Of a stretch of 64,000 nucleotides of DNA, positions 11,351 to 22,183 are shown piece by piece. The notes beneath the pieces were generated by a model. It ran no database searches. It was given only the letters and a program-made list of their open reading frames with translations, and was not told the origin of the DNA. This stretch comes from Haemophilus parainfluenzae (lineage in GTDB: Bacteria; Pseudomonadota; Gammaproteobacteria; Enterobacterales; Pasteurellaceae): assembly GCF_014931375.1 (NCBI RefSeq), contig NZ_CP063117.1, positions 62,001 through 126,000 on the forward strand. The letters are read 5' to 3'. The number at the start of each line of letters is the position of its first letter. The first letter of the stretch is position 1. A program made the position numbers and the translations under genes.

Positions 11351-12313
11351 ATGTCAACGCCTTTTAAAATGGAACGCGGTGTGAAATACCGTGATGCCGC
11401 CAAAACATCGATTATCCCTGTTAAAAACATCGATCCTAATCAAGAATTATTGAAAAAGCCGGAATGGATGAAAATCAAATTGCCATCTAGCTCATTAAAG
11501 ATTGAGACTATCAAAAACGGGATGCGTCGTCATGGGCTACATTCTGTCTGCGAAGAAGCGTCTTGTCCAAATCTACACGAGTGCTTTAACCATGGTACGG
11601 CAACCTTTATGATTTTAGGGGCGATTTGTACTCGTCGTTGCCCATTCTGTGACGTTGCACATGGTAAACCCTTACCGCCCGATCCGGATGAACCACGTAA
11701 ATTAGCTGAAACTATCCAAGATATGAAGTTGAAATATGTGGTAATTACCTCTGTAGACCGTGATGATTTACCCGATCGTGGTGCAGGTCATTTTGCTGAA
11801 TGTGTAAAAGAAGTGCGTGCATTAAATCCTGGCATCAAAATTGAGATTTTGGTTCCTGATTTCCGAGGACGTATTACTCAAGCCTTAGAAAAATTAAAAG
11901 ACAATCCACCGGATGTATTCAATCACAACTTGGAAAATGTGCCTCGTTTATATAAAGAAATTCGTCCAGGTGCTGATTATCAATGGTCTTTAAAATTACT
12001 CCATGATTTCAAAGAAATGTTCCCAAACATCCCAACTAAATCAGGTTTAATGGTTGGATTAGGTGAAACCAATGAAGAAATTCTTGAAGTGATGAAAGAC
12101 TTACGTGCAAATGGCGTAACCATGCTTACACTGGGTCAATATCTCCAACCAAGTCGCCACCACTTACCGGTTGCACGCTATGTGCCACCAGCCGAATTTG
12201 ATGAGTTCCGTGATAAAGCCAACGCAATGGGCTTTGAACACGCAGCTTGTGGTCCATTTGTTCGCTCGTCCTACCATGCTGATTTACAAGCAAGTGGTGG
12301 ATTAGTGAAGTAA
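11351..12313 (+). CDS. lipA: Lipoyl synthase LipA
   Basis: A 320-residue radical-SAM enzyme that inserts two sulfurs into protein-bound octanoate. Both iron-sulfur sites are visible: the auxiliary cluster cysteines in [12 protein letters not shown] and the radical-SAM CxxxCxxC in CTRRCPFC. The C-terminal RSSYHAD segment supplies the serine ligand of the auxiliary cluster. The length is standard. Confidence 0.97.
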   Translation: MSTPFKMERGVKYRDAAKTSIIPVKNIDPNQELLKKPEWMKIKLPSSSLKIETIKNGMRRHGLHSVCEEASCPNLHECFNHGTATFMILGAICTRRCPFCDVAHGKPLPPDPDEPRKLAETIQDMKLKYVVITSVDRDDLPDRGAGHFAECVKEVRALNPGIKIEILVPDFRGRITQALEKLKDNPPDVFNHNLENVPRLYKEIRPGADYQWSLKLLHDFKEMFPNIPTKSGLMVGLGETNEEILEVMKDLRANGVTMLTLGQYLQPSRHHLPVARYVPPAEFDEFRDKANAMGFEHAACGPFVRSSYHADLQASGGLVK

Positions 12314-12326
12314 TCCAAAACAGCTA

Positions 12327-12368
12327 AAAAAATGACCGCACATTGAATCTCAAGTGCGGTCATTTTTT
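12327..12368 (+). terminator. Inverted uptake-signal terminator between lipA and the DUF945 gene
   Basis: AATGACCGCAC and GTGCGGTCATT are inverted copies of the Pasteurellaceae uptake signal. They form a stem flanked by A-run and T-run, so the site can terminate transcription from both convergent genes. Confidence 0.8.
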
Positions 12369-12383
12369 ATGTCATCCTTTCAG

Positions 12384-14408
12384 CTAGTCAGTTGCTGCTG
12401 GCTTCTCTTCTTCGCCCTCATCAGTCTCCATCATGCTTTCTTGACGAAGGTCTTCAAGGGTGCGACCATTAATTAAGTAGCCATTTTCCGTTTTTTCCAC
12501 TCTAGAAACGTAATTATCACCTTCTTCTACAAATTCTCGGTGAAGTTTTCCATCATGTTTCACAAAGCTACTTAAATATTGCCAAAAGTATGAATTTTCC
12601 TTAATAGCTAAGGCTTTTTCATTTTGATTATCAAATAACATTTTACTTAATGTCAGATTAAATGTGCCTTCAATATTATCTGGAATCATGTCTGATGAAT
12701 CATCTTCGGGCACTTGAGGCACAATACCACTCACTTCCAATTTAACTGGATAAGCATTGGTCTCTGGATAAGTATTTAGATTTAAATTCAACGTTGCATT
12801 ATCAACGATTAAATCAAGCTCTTTCCAGGAGTTTTTGATGTATTTATCAAATGTAGCTGACGTTAAATGTGTGCTGCATAAAGCCCCATAAAATGGTGCT
12901 GAGCAAAATCTTGCTGATAAATGCGCTTTGCTGTGATTAATTTTAAATGGTGCATCAACTGCTAATTTTTCAAATTGGAACCCTGCACTTGGATAACTGG
13001 CTTTATTCGCAGACAATGTGATATGTTCATTATATTGATCATTGTCTAGTGTTTCCGTCTTATCACTGGCTGATACGTCATCAAGCACTAGATCGGCCAT
13101 ATTAAATGATTTTAAGGCTGCCTCAATATTGGTTTTGCCACTGAATTCTCTCACCCATTTATCTTTGGCATTCAAGAAGTCTTTATTGTCTTTTGATGGT
13201 GCCTCTTTCTCAGCAAAAGCATCTAATAAAAACGGTACAAACGCCAATTCGTTTGCCACGTTGTAATCATCTAACTGAATATTAACTTTACCGCCTTTAG
13301 CTTCCCATTTACGCTCTTCATCAGCAGGGGTTTGTTTCACACTATCAACATTCAGTTTAAAATCTACATTAGCCTTGGTTAAATCCGTATTCGCCAACTT
13401 AAGTTCAAGACCGGCATTTTGTAAGTTAAAGTAAGGTTGATTATTTTTAGGCACATTGACAGAAAGCACGGATAATGAACCATCAAAACGATCGTTTTGT
13501 GTAAAAATTTTCGTTAACAAATTGACGCCATCTTTAATGTCTAGTGAGCCATCACTTAATTTTTTAAATTCATGATGAAAATTGACTGCACTTGGCACGC
13601 CATTTTGTTTAATCAATAAATTCAAACCACCAGCTGTTGCTTGGCTTTCTTCTGTCGTACGGCTTTTATTGGCAATACGTAAAATATCACTACTGAATTT
13701 CGTACTCAGATCACGCTTATCTGCCTCACCTGATTTCACGTCAAAGTGGTACGTCGCATTTTTCATATAAACATGGGTGTTTTCGCCATTTAACAACGCC
13801 ACTTCGGCATTTTTCGCGGTTAAGTCAATACTTGATAGATCGTATTGATTTGCGCCGACAGGCACTAGGCGAGCTTCACCTTCAATTTGTTCCAGTTTAG
13901 TGTCTTTATCGTAATTAAAACCACTTAAGGTGGTTTTTAGCTCAACTTCTTTATTTTTTAAGAAATGAAGACCGATAGAAAGGTTTTGGGACTTATTCGC
14001 AAAATCACGGAATTCCGTCAAAATATCAGACTGTAAATAATCCCCTACCGGCGAAAATTTACTATTAATCGTGTTTTTATCAATCGTGATATTTAATGTT
14101 TTATTTAATTGACGAACTAATTGATCGGACAGCTGAGACTCCGCTGTAATGAAGAAAGGCAGCGCCGTGAGCTTAGTTGAAATCACATTTGTGGTTTTCG
14201 CATCACTATCTTTTACACTAAAGATCAACTCACGAATAAAAAAGTTTTTCGCGGTTTGCGTCACATTTAAGGTTGCTTGGTTATCCAAAGAATAAGGGAA
14301 ATTTTTTAACACCTGATCGATTTTATGATTGGTGTAAAATTGTGCGCCGATCCCAAGTGCCACTGCGATAGCCGAAATCGTCAATGCTATTGTTCTTTTC
14401 TTGCTCAT
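12384..14408 (-). CDS. YdgA-like DUF945 family protein
   Basis: A 674-residue protein with one N-terminal membrane anchor (about 6-24, IALTISAIAVALGIGAQFY). The long remainder is probably periplasmic, built of repeating beta-strand segments typical of DUF945/YdgA. A C-terminal acidic tail (MMETDEGEEEKPAAT) closes it. It is longer than the roughly 500-residue E. coli YdgA. Function is unknown; an envelope-assembly role is only a guess. It lies alone between two inverted-uptake-signal terminators, downstream of adk on the same strand. Confidence 0.7.
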   Translation of the reverse strand: MSKKRTIALTISAIAVALGIGAQFYTNHKIDQVLKNFPYSLDNQATLNVTQTAKNFFIRELIFSVKDSDAKTTNVISTKLTALPFFITAESQLSDQLVRQLNKTLNITIDKNTINSKFSPVGDYLQSDILTEFRDFANKSQNLSIGLHFLKNKEVELKTTLSGFNYDKDTKLEQIEGEARLVPVGANQYDLSSIDLTAKNAEVALLNGENTHVYMKNATYHFDVKSGEADKRDLSTKFSSDILRIANKSRTTEESQATAGGLNLLIKQNGVPSAVNFHHEFKKLSDGSLDIKDGVNLLTKIFTQNDRFDGSLSVLSVNVPKNNQPYFNLQNAGLELKLANTDLTKANVDFKLNVDSVKQTPADEERKWEAKGGKVNIQLDDYNVANELAFVPFLLDAFAEKEAPSKDNKDFLNAKDKWVREFSGKTNIEAALKSFNMADLVLDDVSASDKTETLDNDQYNEHITLSANKASYPSAGFQFEKLAVDAPFKINHSKAHLSARFCSAPFYGALCSTHLTSATFDKYIKNSWKELDLIVDNATLNLNLNTYPETNAYPVKLEVSGIVPQVPEDDSSDMIPDNIEGTFNLTLSKMLFDNQNEKALAIKENSYFWQYLSSFVKHDGKLHREFVEEGDNYVSRVEKTENGYLINGRTLEDLRQESMMETDEGEEEKPAATD

Positions 14409-14460
14409 AATGTCCCCAAATACGATCTCACTTTACGATCTCAAAATCCTTTTGAAAAAT

Positions 14461-14495
14461 TAACCGCACTTTTATCTTCAAAGTGCGGTCAGTTT
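14461..14495 (-). terminator. Inverted uptake-signal terminator after adk
   Basis: TAACCGCACTTT and AAAGTGCGGTCA face each other across a short loop, directly after the adk stop on the minus strand. It separates adk from the DUF945 gene. Confidence 0.75.
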
Positions 14496-14505
14496 CCAGT
14501 CTATT

Positions 14506-15189
<684 letters not shown>

Positions 15190-15248
15190 TTAAAGCCTTG
15201 TTTGGTCAAATGATTTTGCTGTTAATTTTGACCGCACTTTATTTTATT

Positions 15249-16523
15249 TTAAGCTTTTTCATTTCCTTTTTCATTCCATGGCGCCACCCAGAATAAACAA
15301 ATCATTCCTGGGATAGCGAGGAATAAACAAATCCAGAAAAAATGATAGTAACCTACTGCTTTGACCAAGTAACCCGATAACATACCAAGCCCTTTACTCG
15401 GTAAAGCAGAAAGACTGGTAAATAAGGCTAACTGAGTGGCAGTATAAAGCGGATTGGTTTCACGAGCCATAAAAGCAACAAAGGCAGCAGTGCCCAGACC
15501 AACACCGATATATTCCCCCGCAATCACGAAACCTAATTTCCAAAGTTCAGCTGCACCGATTTGGTCAAAATGCCCAAATGCAGCTAACCAAATAAATCCA
15601 CCAATAGTGATTAATTGGATAAAACCAAATACCCATAATGCGCGGTTAATGCCTAGGCGCAACATAATCACGCCCCCCACGAGACCGGCAGAGATACTTG
15701 CCCAAAGTGAAGTGCTTTTTACCACCAACGCAATATGCTCTTTTTCAAAGCCCATGTCATAGACGAATTTAGTTTGTAACGTAGTAGCAAACGAATCACC
15801 AAATTTATACAAGAACAAAAAGAGTAAAAAACCGATGGCTTGGGCGACACCTTTGCGTTGGAAGAACTCTTTCAAGGGTATCCAAAACACCATATAGAAA
15901 GGTTGCTCACGATCGACCTGTGCAATCTGCGGTTCTTTCGCTAAAAAGAGCGTCATAAATATGCCCGCTAACATACAAAGTGCGGTCAATAAAAAGACGG
16001 TTTCCCATGGATAAATCGTCGCTAAATAAAGTGAGAGTCCCCCAGGAATTAAACCTGCAACACGATAAGCATTGATATGGATGGTGTTTCCCAATCCTAA
16101 TTCATTATCGGTCAAAATTTCACGGCGATAAGCATCAAGCACAATATCTTGTGTCGCAGATACAAAGGCAATAAATGTCGCAAGTTTAGCCACTGTTCCC
16201 AACTGTGCCACAGGATCAAACTGACTAATCGCATAAAGCGAAATCAGCAAAATCACTTGAGAAATCAATAACCAACTACGACGACGCCCTAAAAAATGCG
16301 GAAAATAGCGATCTAATAACGGTGCCCATAAAAACTTCAAACCATATGGCACCATCACCCCTGTCAATGCACCGATTAATTCAACGGAAAGCCCTTTATC
16401 TGTCAGCCATACCGGCAACATTTGCAATAACACAAAAAGTGGTAAACCTGAGCTAAATCCAGTGAAGACACAGATCAGCATTTTGCGGGTAAATATTTGA
16501 CTAGAAAGGGATTGTTCTGACAT
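15249..16523 (-). CDS. ampG: AmpG muropeptide permease
   Basis: A 424-residue major-facilitator protein that imports anhydromuropeptides released during cell-wall turnover. Family motifs are seen in FSSGLPLFVLLQMLPVWLTDKG (residues about 17-38), the loop GRRRSWLL (about 78-85), and TQDIVLDAYRREIL (about 128-141), which is characteristic of AmpG. It recycles products of the wall enzymes encoded in the first part of the window, such as RlpA-type lytic enzymes, though it is not adjacent to them. Confidence 0.9.
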   Translation of the reverse strand: MSEQSLSSQIFTRKMLICVFTGFSSGLPLFVLLQMLPVWLTDKGLSVELIGALTGVMVPYGLKFLWAPLLDRYFPHFLGRRRSWLLISQVILLISLYAISQFDPVAQLGTVAKLATFIAFVSATQDIVLDAYRREILTDNELGLGNTIHINAYRVAGLIPGGLSLYLATIYPWETVFLLTALCMLAGIFMTLFLAKEPQIAQVDREQPFYMVFWIPLKEFFQRKGVAQAIGFLLFLFLYKFGDSFATTLQTKFVYDMGFEKEHIALVVKSTSLWASISAGLVGGVIMLRLGINRALWVFGFIQLITIGGFIWLAAFGHFDQIGAAELWKLGFVIAGEYIGVGLGTAAFVAFMARETNPLYTATQLALFTSLSALPSKGLGMLSGYLVKAVGYYHFFWICLFLAIPGMICLFWVAPWNEKGNEKA

Positions 16524-16569
16524 AAAGTGCGGTTATTTTTGAGCGTGTTTCATCTGATTAAAATATTAA

Positions 16570-16590
16570 GGGCGGAATGATACTCCGCCC
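16570..16590 (-). terminator. Terminator after galE
   Basis: GGGCGGA and TCCGCCC form a 7-bp GC stem, followed on the minus strand by a T-rich tract. It sits 14 bases past the galE stop. Confidence 0.65.
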
Positions 16591-16603
16591 AACAAGAGTG
16601 AGA

Positions 16604-17620
16604 TTAATCTCTGTATCCTTTCGGATTATTTTTTTGCCAATTCCAGGTATCTTTCATCATTTGCTCAAGGCCTCGCTCAGCTGTCCAATTTAACTCTTTT
16701 GCAGCAAGACTTGGATCGGAATAGCAGGTTGCAATATCGCCTGGGCGACGTGCGACAAGACGATATGGAATTTTAATATTGTTCGCTTGCTCAAACGCTT
16801 TCACCATATCAAGCACAGAATACCCAGTACCTGTACCCAAGTTATAAATGTGTAAACCCGCGTCATTTTCATGGCGATTTAATGCTTTTAAGTGACCAAT
16901 CGCTAAATCCACCACATGGATATAATCACGTACCCCTGTGCCATCATGAGTATCATAATCGCTACCAAACACCGAAAGTTGTGGTAATTTACCAATGGCA
17001 ACTTGGCTAATGTAAGGTAATAGATTATTTGGAATGCCGTTTGGATCTTCACCAATCAAGCCACTTGCATGCGCACCCACTGGGTTGAAATAACGTAAGA
17101 TCGTCATGCTAAATTGCGGTTCAGCTTTAGCAACATCAGTCAGAATTTGTTCCACCATGTATTTAGATGTACCGTAAGGATTGGTTGTACCGCCCACTTT
17201 GCAGTCTTCTGTAATTGGAATAATTTCTGGATCACCATAAACCGTTGCAGATGAACTAAATACAAAGTTCCACACGCCTGCTTTTTTCATTTCTTGAATC
17301 AAAACAATCGTGCCCGCTACATTGTTCATATAGTATTCGGCTGGTTTTTGAACACTTTCACCCACAGCTTTTAAACCCGCAAAATGGATGACCGATTGAA
17401 TACTGTTTTCAGCAAAGATTTTTTGCAATAAAGCACGATCTAAAATATCGCCTTCATAAAACTTCACGTCTTTACCGGTAATTTCTTTGACTCGCTCTAA
17501 AGATTTTGGGGAGGAATTGCATAAATTATCCAATACCACCACTTCTTTATTTGCATTTAATAATTCCACTACGGTGTGTGAACCGATATAGCCGGCTCCA
17601 CCTGTTACTAAAATCGCCAT
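16604..17620 (-). CDS. galE: UDP-glucose 4-epimerase
   Basis: It interconverts UDP-glucose and UDP-galactose using bound NAD and supplies galactose for lipooligosaccharide. The 338-residue short-chain dehydrogenase shows the Rossmann loop [10 protein letters not shown] at the N-terminus, the catalytic serine in FSSSATVYG, and the YGTSK tyrosine/lysine pair (about 149-153). The start is the ATG beginning [10 protein letters not shown], not one six codons earlier. Confidence 0.97.
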   Translation of the reverse strand: MAILVTGGAGYIGSHTVVELLNANKEVVVLDNLCNSSPKSLERVKEITGKDVKFYEGDILDRALLQKIFAENSIQSVIHFAGLKAVGESVQKPAEYYMNNVAGTIVLIQEMKKAGVWNFVFSSSATVYGDPEIIPITEDCKVGGTTNPYGTSKYMVEQILTDVAKAEPQFSMTILRYFNPVGAHASGLIGEDPNGIPNNLLPYISQVAIGKLPQLSVFGSDYDTHDGTGVRDYIHVVDLAIGHLKALNRHENDAGLHIYNLGTGTGYSVLDMVKAFEQANNIKIPYRLVARRPGDIATCYSDPSLAAKELNWTAERGLEQMMKDTWNWQKNNPKGYRD

Positions 17621-17824
17621 GGGTTGCTCCTTAATCATTTTGTTCGTGAATTATAACATTGATTTCTACGATACATAAATTTATCCCCTTTTTTGACCGC
17701 ACTTTGGTGTGATCGTTGTCACAGAATAAACATTTTTCTATAGGAATTTGATTTGGGTCATTGAAGCACCTCTCGATGAAGCGAATAATAGCCTGCGAAA
17801 ATCGAAAAGATAAAGGAAGACAAC

Positions 17825-20800
17825 ATGAAACCTCAAACACTTCAAAAAACCGCACTCGCATTACTCGTTGGTTGGTATGCTGCCAATGCAGCCGCTTATT
17901 CTGAACAAGGCCAAGCTGGTAATACCAAAAGCTGGGAAAGCGCCGAATATCTCAAGGACTGGGGCTTGACCTCAATGAATGCCTCCACGGCTTACGCCCT
18001 TGGCTTTAATGGTTCAGGCGTAAAAATCGGCGTGATGGATTCGGGTGTACTATTAAACCACCCTGAATTTCAAGATGGTCGCATCCACGTTGTAAAAACA
18101 AAAGGGACTTACAGTAAAGATGGCATGCGTTATCCCGATGCCTCTGTGGGCAATGGCCCAATTAATAAAAACGAACCGGTAAAAAACGGCAAACGTAATT
18201 TTGATAAAACAGATAATGGCGTATTTACTAAAGGTGAAGCCTTCAATATTGACGGCACATGGCATAAATATACCAATGATGCGCACGGCACCCATGTTGG
18301 TGGGACAATGGCGGCAACGCGTGACGGCAATGAGATGCACGGTGTAGCATTCGGCGCTAATCTGTATTCTGCCAATACCGGTGGTAACGACAACATGACC
18401 TATGGTCCAAATCAAGACTATGGTTTCTTCTTACAAGGCTACTCTGCCCTAGCAGATGCCGGTGCAAAAGTGATTAATAACAGTTGGGGTTCAAACCGTC
18501 GTGTCAATTCATCCTTTGCCGGTGCCTTAGGCTATAAACCAAAATATGATTGGCGTGATGTGCCTGAATATGGCGTGCAATATTATGATGTACCAAAAGC
18601 ACCTGAGCCAATTTCTAGTCCTGCGGCACATATTTATTTAAGTAACTTAGGCGAGGCTGAAAAAGCTTATTATCAATTTGTGACCAGTGGTGAGAAAAAC
18701 TTTGTTGATGCGGCTTATGAAGTGGCAAAAAATAAACAAGTAATTCAAGTCTTTACCGCGGGTAACCGCAGTATGATGGCGGAATCCTTTACGCGTGCTA
18801 TGTTGCCCTATTTCAGACCTGATGCAGAAAAATACTGGGTAAACGTCACGGGGCAAGTCGGTGGTGAAGGCTATCCTAATGATTCGAATGACGATGTGAG
18901 TGATGAAAAAGCAGGCGCAGATATTCAAGAATTTAACCTCGCCGGCCATTCAAAATGGTGGACGATTGCAGCGCCATCCGCCAACATCTATTCCTCCTAC
19001 ATTCAATTACAAGACAACAATACTTATGGTGACCCTATTTACAAATCAGCTGGTGGTACTTCAATGGCTGCGCCTCACGTAAGTGGTGCATTAGGTGTTA
19101 TCTTTTCTCGCTATCCATACATGACAACCGATCAAGCACGCGATGTTATGCTCACTACAGCAAGACAAACTACGCTTCGTAAAGGGCTTGAAGGTAAACC
19201 GTTAGAACGTTGGGAAACTGAACAAGGTGTACCAAGTAACGTTTGGGGGTGGGGAATTTTAGATCTTGGCAAAGCCATGTTTGGCCCAGGTCAATTCTTA
19301 GGAAACATGAAAATCAACCTCAATCAAAATGATGTTTGGTCAAATGATATTAGCGATAAAGCCATCAAAGCTCGTCAAGTCGAAGATCAAGCTGAAGCGG
19401 CGACTTGGGCAACACGCAAAGCAGAATTACAAGCGTTAATGCAAAATCGTGCAGGCGCGACAGCTGAAGAAAAAGCTGAATATCAAGTAGGTTTAGCACG
19501 TGAAGTGGCTCGTAATGAACGTGCCGCACAAGGTTATGTTGGCGCCTTAACTAAAAATGGGGCTGGCACCTTAACCCTCACCGGTAATAATAGTTTCACT
19601 GGCGCGATTACCGTAAATGAAGGGCAACTTTCAGGGTTAAATCAATCCCTTGGTTCGGCACAACAAGTTATCGTAAAACGAGGTGCAACATTGGAAGTGT
19701 TACCGAAAGCGGAAGTCACTAAACCAAGTGAGAATGGATTTGTCACCGAAACCTTAACTAGCACCGCGAAAACGGTCACTGCAACAGTGGAAAAAGGTGG
19801 TCGTTTCTTACTGAATAATGGTATTGCTAACGTCAATGCAACCTTTGCTGACGGTTCTATTTTAGTACCAAATAAATTTGACGAAGAAATTCTGCCTCAA
19901 TTACAACAAGATCCACAAAAAGTGGTTTCAGTACAAGGTTCTGGCTCATTTGTAGGAGCTGAAAATGCGGTAGTTGAAACACCTCGCACTTATGATTTCC
20001 TTACGGTTAAAAATGAAAGTAATGCGAATACGTTGAAAGTGACCATTCAGAAAAAAGCCCTTGCATCTGCAGCAACCACTGAAAATGAAGCGGCTATCGC
20101 CAATGCCTTAGATGCCGCAACAAAAAGCCCGGCTTACCAAAGCCTCATTTGGGGAACAAAAGAAAATGCTCGCCAAGCCTTTGCTCGTTTAAGCTATGAT
20201 GAAGATCTGGCGACACAACAACACAACGTATTAAACGGCTTATTGCTTCGCCAGCAACTTGCCCAACCAGGTGCAGTAAGAGCGCAACTTAATGCAGGTA
20301 CACAAATTTGGACGAGTGGCACCTTCACTCACTTCAGCACGGATAGTTTAAGCAGCCATGCGTACAATCAACTTGTGGGTATTGATGCAACCATTGATAC
20401 AAACAAACATTTAGGTGTATTTGTTGGCTCAACACAAAACAGCCACAAAATTGACCGCACTTCGAAAGATCGTGCTGTGCATTTAGGCTTAACAGCTGAG
20501 CATCGTTTCAACGTGTTAACACCAAAAATTGGCTTTATTCAAAGCTGGGGGAAACACGAACAACGTGCTGAATTTGCACAAGGGGTGAAAAGCCATAGCC
20601 AAACACAAAATGTCTTTGCTGAACTTGCCTACACTGGCTTAAAAGGCGAACATTTCGCGATTGAACCTTATGCTGGCGTAAGCTATATGCACATCAAAAA
20701 TAAAGGTGTGACTAAAGGCGAAGTGCAGTTAAAAGACAACAATCGTGATTTAATCGTCACCTCTGTAGGTTTACGTCCATCCATTCCATTTGCAATTGGT

Positions 20801-21058
20801 GGCGTTCAATTAAATCTATTAGGTGATGTGGCTTATCATCGTTTCCATAAAGATAAAGCCGCTGAAGGCAGCTTGGTGCTCAATAACCAAGGCGTAGCAA
20901 ATCTTTATGGTAAAGAATTGAAAAATATCGTCACGACAGGTGTGGCATTACAAGCGCAATTTACTCCGGCATTCGGAGTAAAAGTCGGCTATCAAGGTGC
21001 TTATAACCACGATACCAAAGCGAATAATGTGAATGCGGAATTACGTTTCTCGTTTTAA
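17825..21058 (+). CDS. Subtilisin-like (S8) serine protease autotransporter
   Basis: A 1077-residue type Va secreted protease. Order: signal peptide (1-24, ending NAAAYS); S8 catalytic domain with the triad visible as D72 (VMDSGV), H154 (HGTHVGG) and S413 (GGTSMAAPH); a helical linker (about 515-575); a passenger-associated repeat (about 580-605, NGAGTLTLTGNNSFTGAITV); and a C-terminal 12-strand barrel domain (about 810-1077) ending in the outer-membrane signature LRFSF. It resembles Pasteurellaceae Ssa1-type and neisserial NalP/SphB1-like proteases. The triad is complete. Two uptake signals lie in the coding sequence, so it is probably long resident. It is divergent from galE. Confidence 0.93.
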   Translation: MKPQTLQKTALALLVGWYAANAAAYSEQGQAGNTKSWESAEYLKDWGLTSMNASTAYALGFNGSGVKIGVMDSGVLLNHPEFQDGRIHVVKTKGTYSKDGMRYPDASVGNGPINKNEPVKNGKRNFDKTDNGVFTKGEAFNIDGTWHKYTNDAHGTHVGGTMAATRDGNEMHGVAFGANLYSANTGGNDNMTYGPNQDYGFFLQGYSALADAGAKVINNSWGSNRRVNSSFAGALGYKPKYDWRDVPEYGVQYYDVPKAPEPISSPAAHIYLSNLGEAEKAYYQFVTSGEKNFVDAAYEVAKNKQVIQVFTAGNRSMMAESFTRAMLPYFRPDAEKYWVNVTGQVGGEGYPNDSNDDVSDEKAGADIQEFNLAGHSKWWTIAAPSANIYSSYIQLQDNNTYGDPIYKSAGGTSMAAPHVSGALGVIFSRYPYMTTDQARDVMLTTARQTTLRKGLEGKPLERWETEQGVPSNVWGWGILDLGKAMFGPGQFLGNMKINLNQNDVWSNDISDKAIKARQVEDQAEAATWATRKAELQALMQNRAGATAEEKAEYQVGLAREVARNERAAQGYVGALTKNGAGTLTLTGNNSFTGAITVNEGQLSGLNQSLGSAQQVIVKRGATLEVLPKAEVTKPSENGFVTETLTSTAKTVTATVEKGGRFLLNNGIANVNATFADGSILVPNKFDEEILPQLQQDPQKVVSVQGSGSFVGAENAVVETPRTYDFLTVKNESNANTLKVTIQKKALASAATTENEAAIANALDAATKSPAYQSLIWGTKENARQAFARLSYDEDLATQQHNVLNGLLLRQQLAQPGAVRAQLNAGTQIWTSGTFTHFSTDSLSSHAYNQLVGIDATIDTNKHLGVFVGSTQNSHKIDRTSKDRAVHLGLTAEHRFNVLTPKIGFIQSWGKHEQRAEFAQGVKSHSQTQNVFAELAYTGLKGEHFAIEPYAGVSYMHIKNKGVTKGEVQLKDNNRDLIVTSVGLRPSIPFAIGGVQLNLLGDVAYHRFHKDKAAEGSLVLNNQGVANLYGKELKNIVTTGVALQAQFTPAFGVKVGYQGAYNHDTKANNVNAELRFSF

Positions 21059-21075
21059 CGATATCTAATGATGCA

Positions 21076-21131
21076 AAAGTGCGGTCAATTTTTGAGAGGT
21101 TTAAAAACTCTTTGAAAATTGACCGCACTTT
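21076..21131 (+). terminator. Extended inverted uptake-signal terminator after the autotransporter
   Basis: Two full uptake signals, including their A/T flanks (AAAGTGCGGTCAATTTT and its complement), form a stem of about 17 bp, 17 bases after the stop. It can act on both strands and separates the protease from the toxin/immunity pair. Confidence 0.8.
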
Positions 21132-21216
21132 GATATTTCCATTTTTCCAATCTACTTGTAAATAATTAAAAATGAGCTTTATATAGCACACCTTTAAAAT
21201 TTATTCCCAAAGTAAA

Positions 21217-21759
21217 TTAAATGCCCTTTTTGGAATACTTTTCCATTAACTCAATCACCGGTTTAAATTTAGGATCTTGTGAACGATATTTTTTGATCCC
21301 TTCTAAAATACCATGCTGTCCAGTAAAGAAATCTACATCTCCCCCGTTATCTAGCATTAATTGAAGCAAATCCAGCCTTTCTGGGAAACCATTAATATAG
21401 GATAAAGGTGTAATTCCTCTTTCATTTGGTAAATTAGGGTTTGCACCAGCCTTAAGTAACGCTATCGCAGCATCAATATTTTTACTTCGTAATGCATAAT
21501 GCAAGGGAGTCATTCCGTACATATCTTGCGCATTAATCTCCACTCCATGTTTTATATAAAACTCCACAACCGACAACGGAGCCGCAAAAATTAAATTACA
21601 CTGGTGTAGCCAATTCCATTTATCTGCCGATACATAGTGAATATCTAACTTTTTACTTATAAAGAAAATATCCTCCAACATTGCGATATTTCCTTCTCTA
21701 TCTGCTATCGCAACAAGCATCTTAGGGTCATCTTTATATTCTTCATATAAATTTGTCAT
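21217..21759 (-). CDS. Ankyrin-repeat protein, probable immunity protein for the adjacent nuclease toxin
   Basis: A 180-residue cytoplasmic-type protein without signal peptide. At least two ankyrin repeats are clear: YGMTPLHYALRSKNIDAAIA (about 90-110) with ALLKAGANPN, then RGITPLSYI with LLQLMLDNGGDVD. A degenerate repeat precedes them (VVEFYIKHGVEINAQD). Its ATG lies one base after the stop of the GH-E nuclease fragment, the standard toxin-then-immunity layout. Ankyrin proteins are known immunity partners in polymorphic toxin systems, so immunity is the best inference. Composition is A+T-rich. A different role for the ankyrin protein is possible. Confidence 0.75.
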   Translation of the reverse strand: MTNLYEEYKDDPKMLVAIADREGNIAMLEDIFFISKKLDIHYVSADKWNWLHQCNLIFAAPLSVVEFYIKHGVEINAQDMYGMTPLHYALRSKNIDAAIALLKAGANPNLPNERGITPLSYINGFPERLDLLQLMLDNGGDVDFFTGQHGILEGIKKYRSQDPKFKPVIELMEKYSKKGI

Positions 21760-21760
21760 A

Positions 21761-22093
21761 TTAGTTTCCTCTTTTGTGTAAAAACAATTTCATATCCTCT
21801 TTAATTTTTTGAATATCACCATTTCCCGGCATCTCATTTCTATGGCTTCGATTTTCAGAACGATTCTCTAGCCTAAAAATGTTGGGTCTTGAATTTACGT
21901 AATCATTAAATTCCTGTCTTGTTAAACCCAATTGTTTAGCAGCCTCTTCTAATCTTCTATGCTCCCATCCTGGAATATGCCCTATATCAAACGGACCATT
22001 CACTATTTCACCTGTTTCTTTATGAAGTAATACATTATCTGAAACCTGCTCATATTGTGAAAGAATATTTTTTCTTATAGTGAATAAAAACAA
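21761..22093 (-). pseudogene. GH-E family HNH/Endo VII nuclease toxin fragment, N-terminus missing
   Basis: The open frame of about 110 residues has no ATG start, only a TTG at 22093. A TGA just upstream lies in unrelated DNA, the duplicated ppa terminator. The core GPFDIGHIPGWEHRR (about 36-50), then NRSENRSHRNEMPG (about 79-92), fits the GH-E nuclease domain, a toxin tip carried at the C-terminus of CdiA, Rhs and similar polymorphic toxins. I infer a detached or truncated toxin tip whose delivery part was removed by recombination. It is followed by an ankyrin immunity candidate. Whether it is translated is unclear. Confidence 0.65.
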
Positions 22094-22182
22094 AAGGCAT
22101 CAATCTGATGCCTTTTTAATTCATTAAAATGAAAATTAACGTTCGTTCCAACGTTTTATCGATTCACCAATCACTTCTTTGG
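22092..22182. repeat. Decayed direct copy of the ppa 3' end and terminator (copy A)
   Basis: About 91 bases match 24752-24842 with roughly 15% differences. It includes the terminator hairpin AAAAGGCATCA...TGATGCCTTTT and, on the minus strand, codons for KEVIGESIKRWNER and a stop, against KEVIRESIKRWNER in intact ppa. It abuts the fghA stop on one side and the truncated toxin on the other. Confidence 0.85.
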
Positions 22183-22183
22183 T

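Noticed and set aside
17631..17861. Small ORF on the minus strand between galE and the autotransporter
   Set aside because: It overlaps the start of the autotransporter and the galE promoter zone and has no family pattern.
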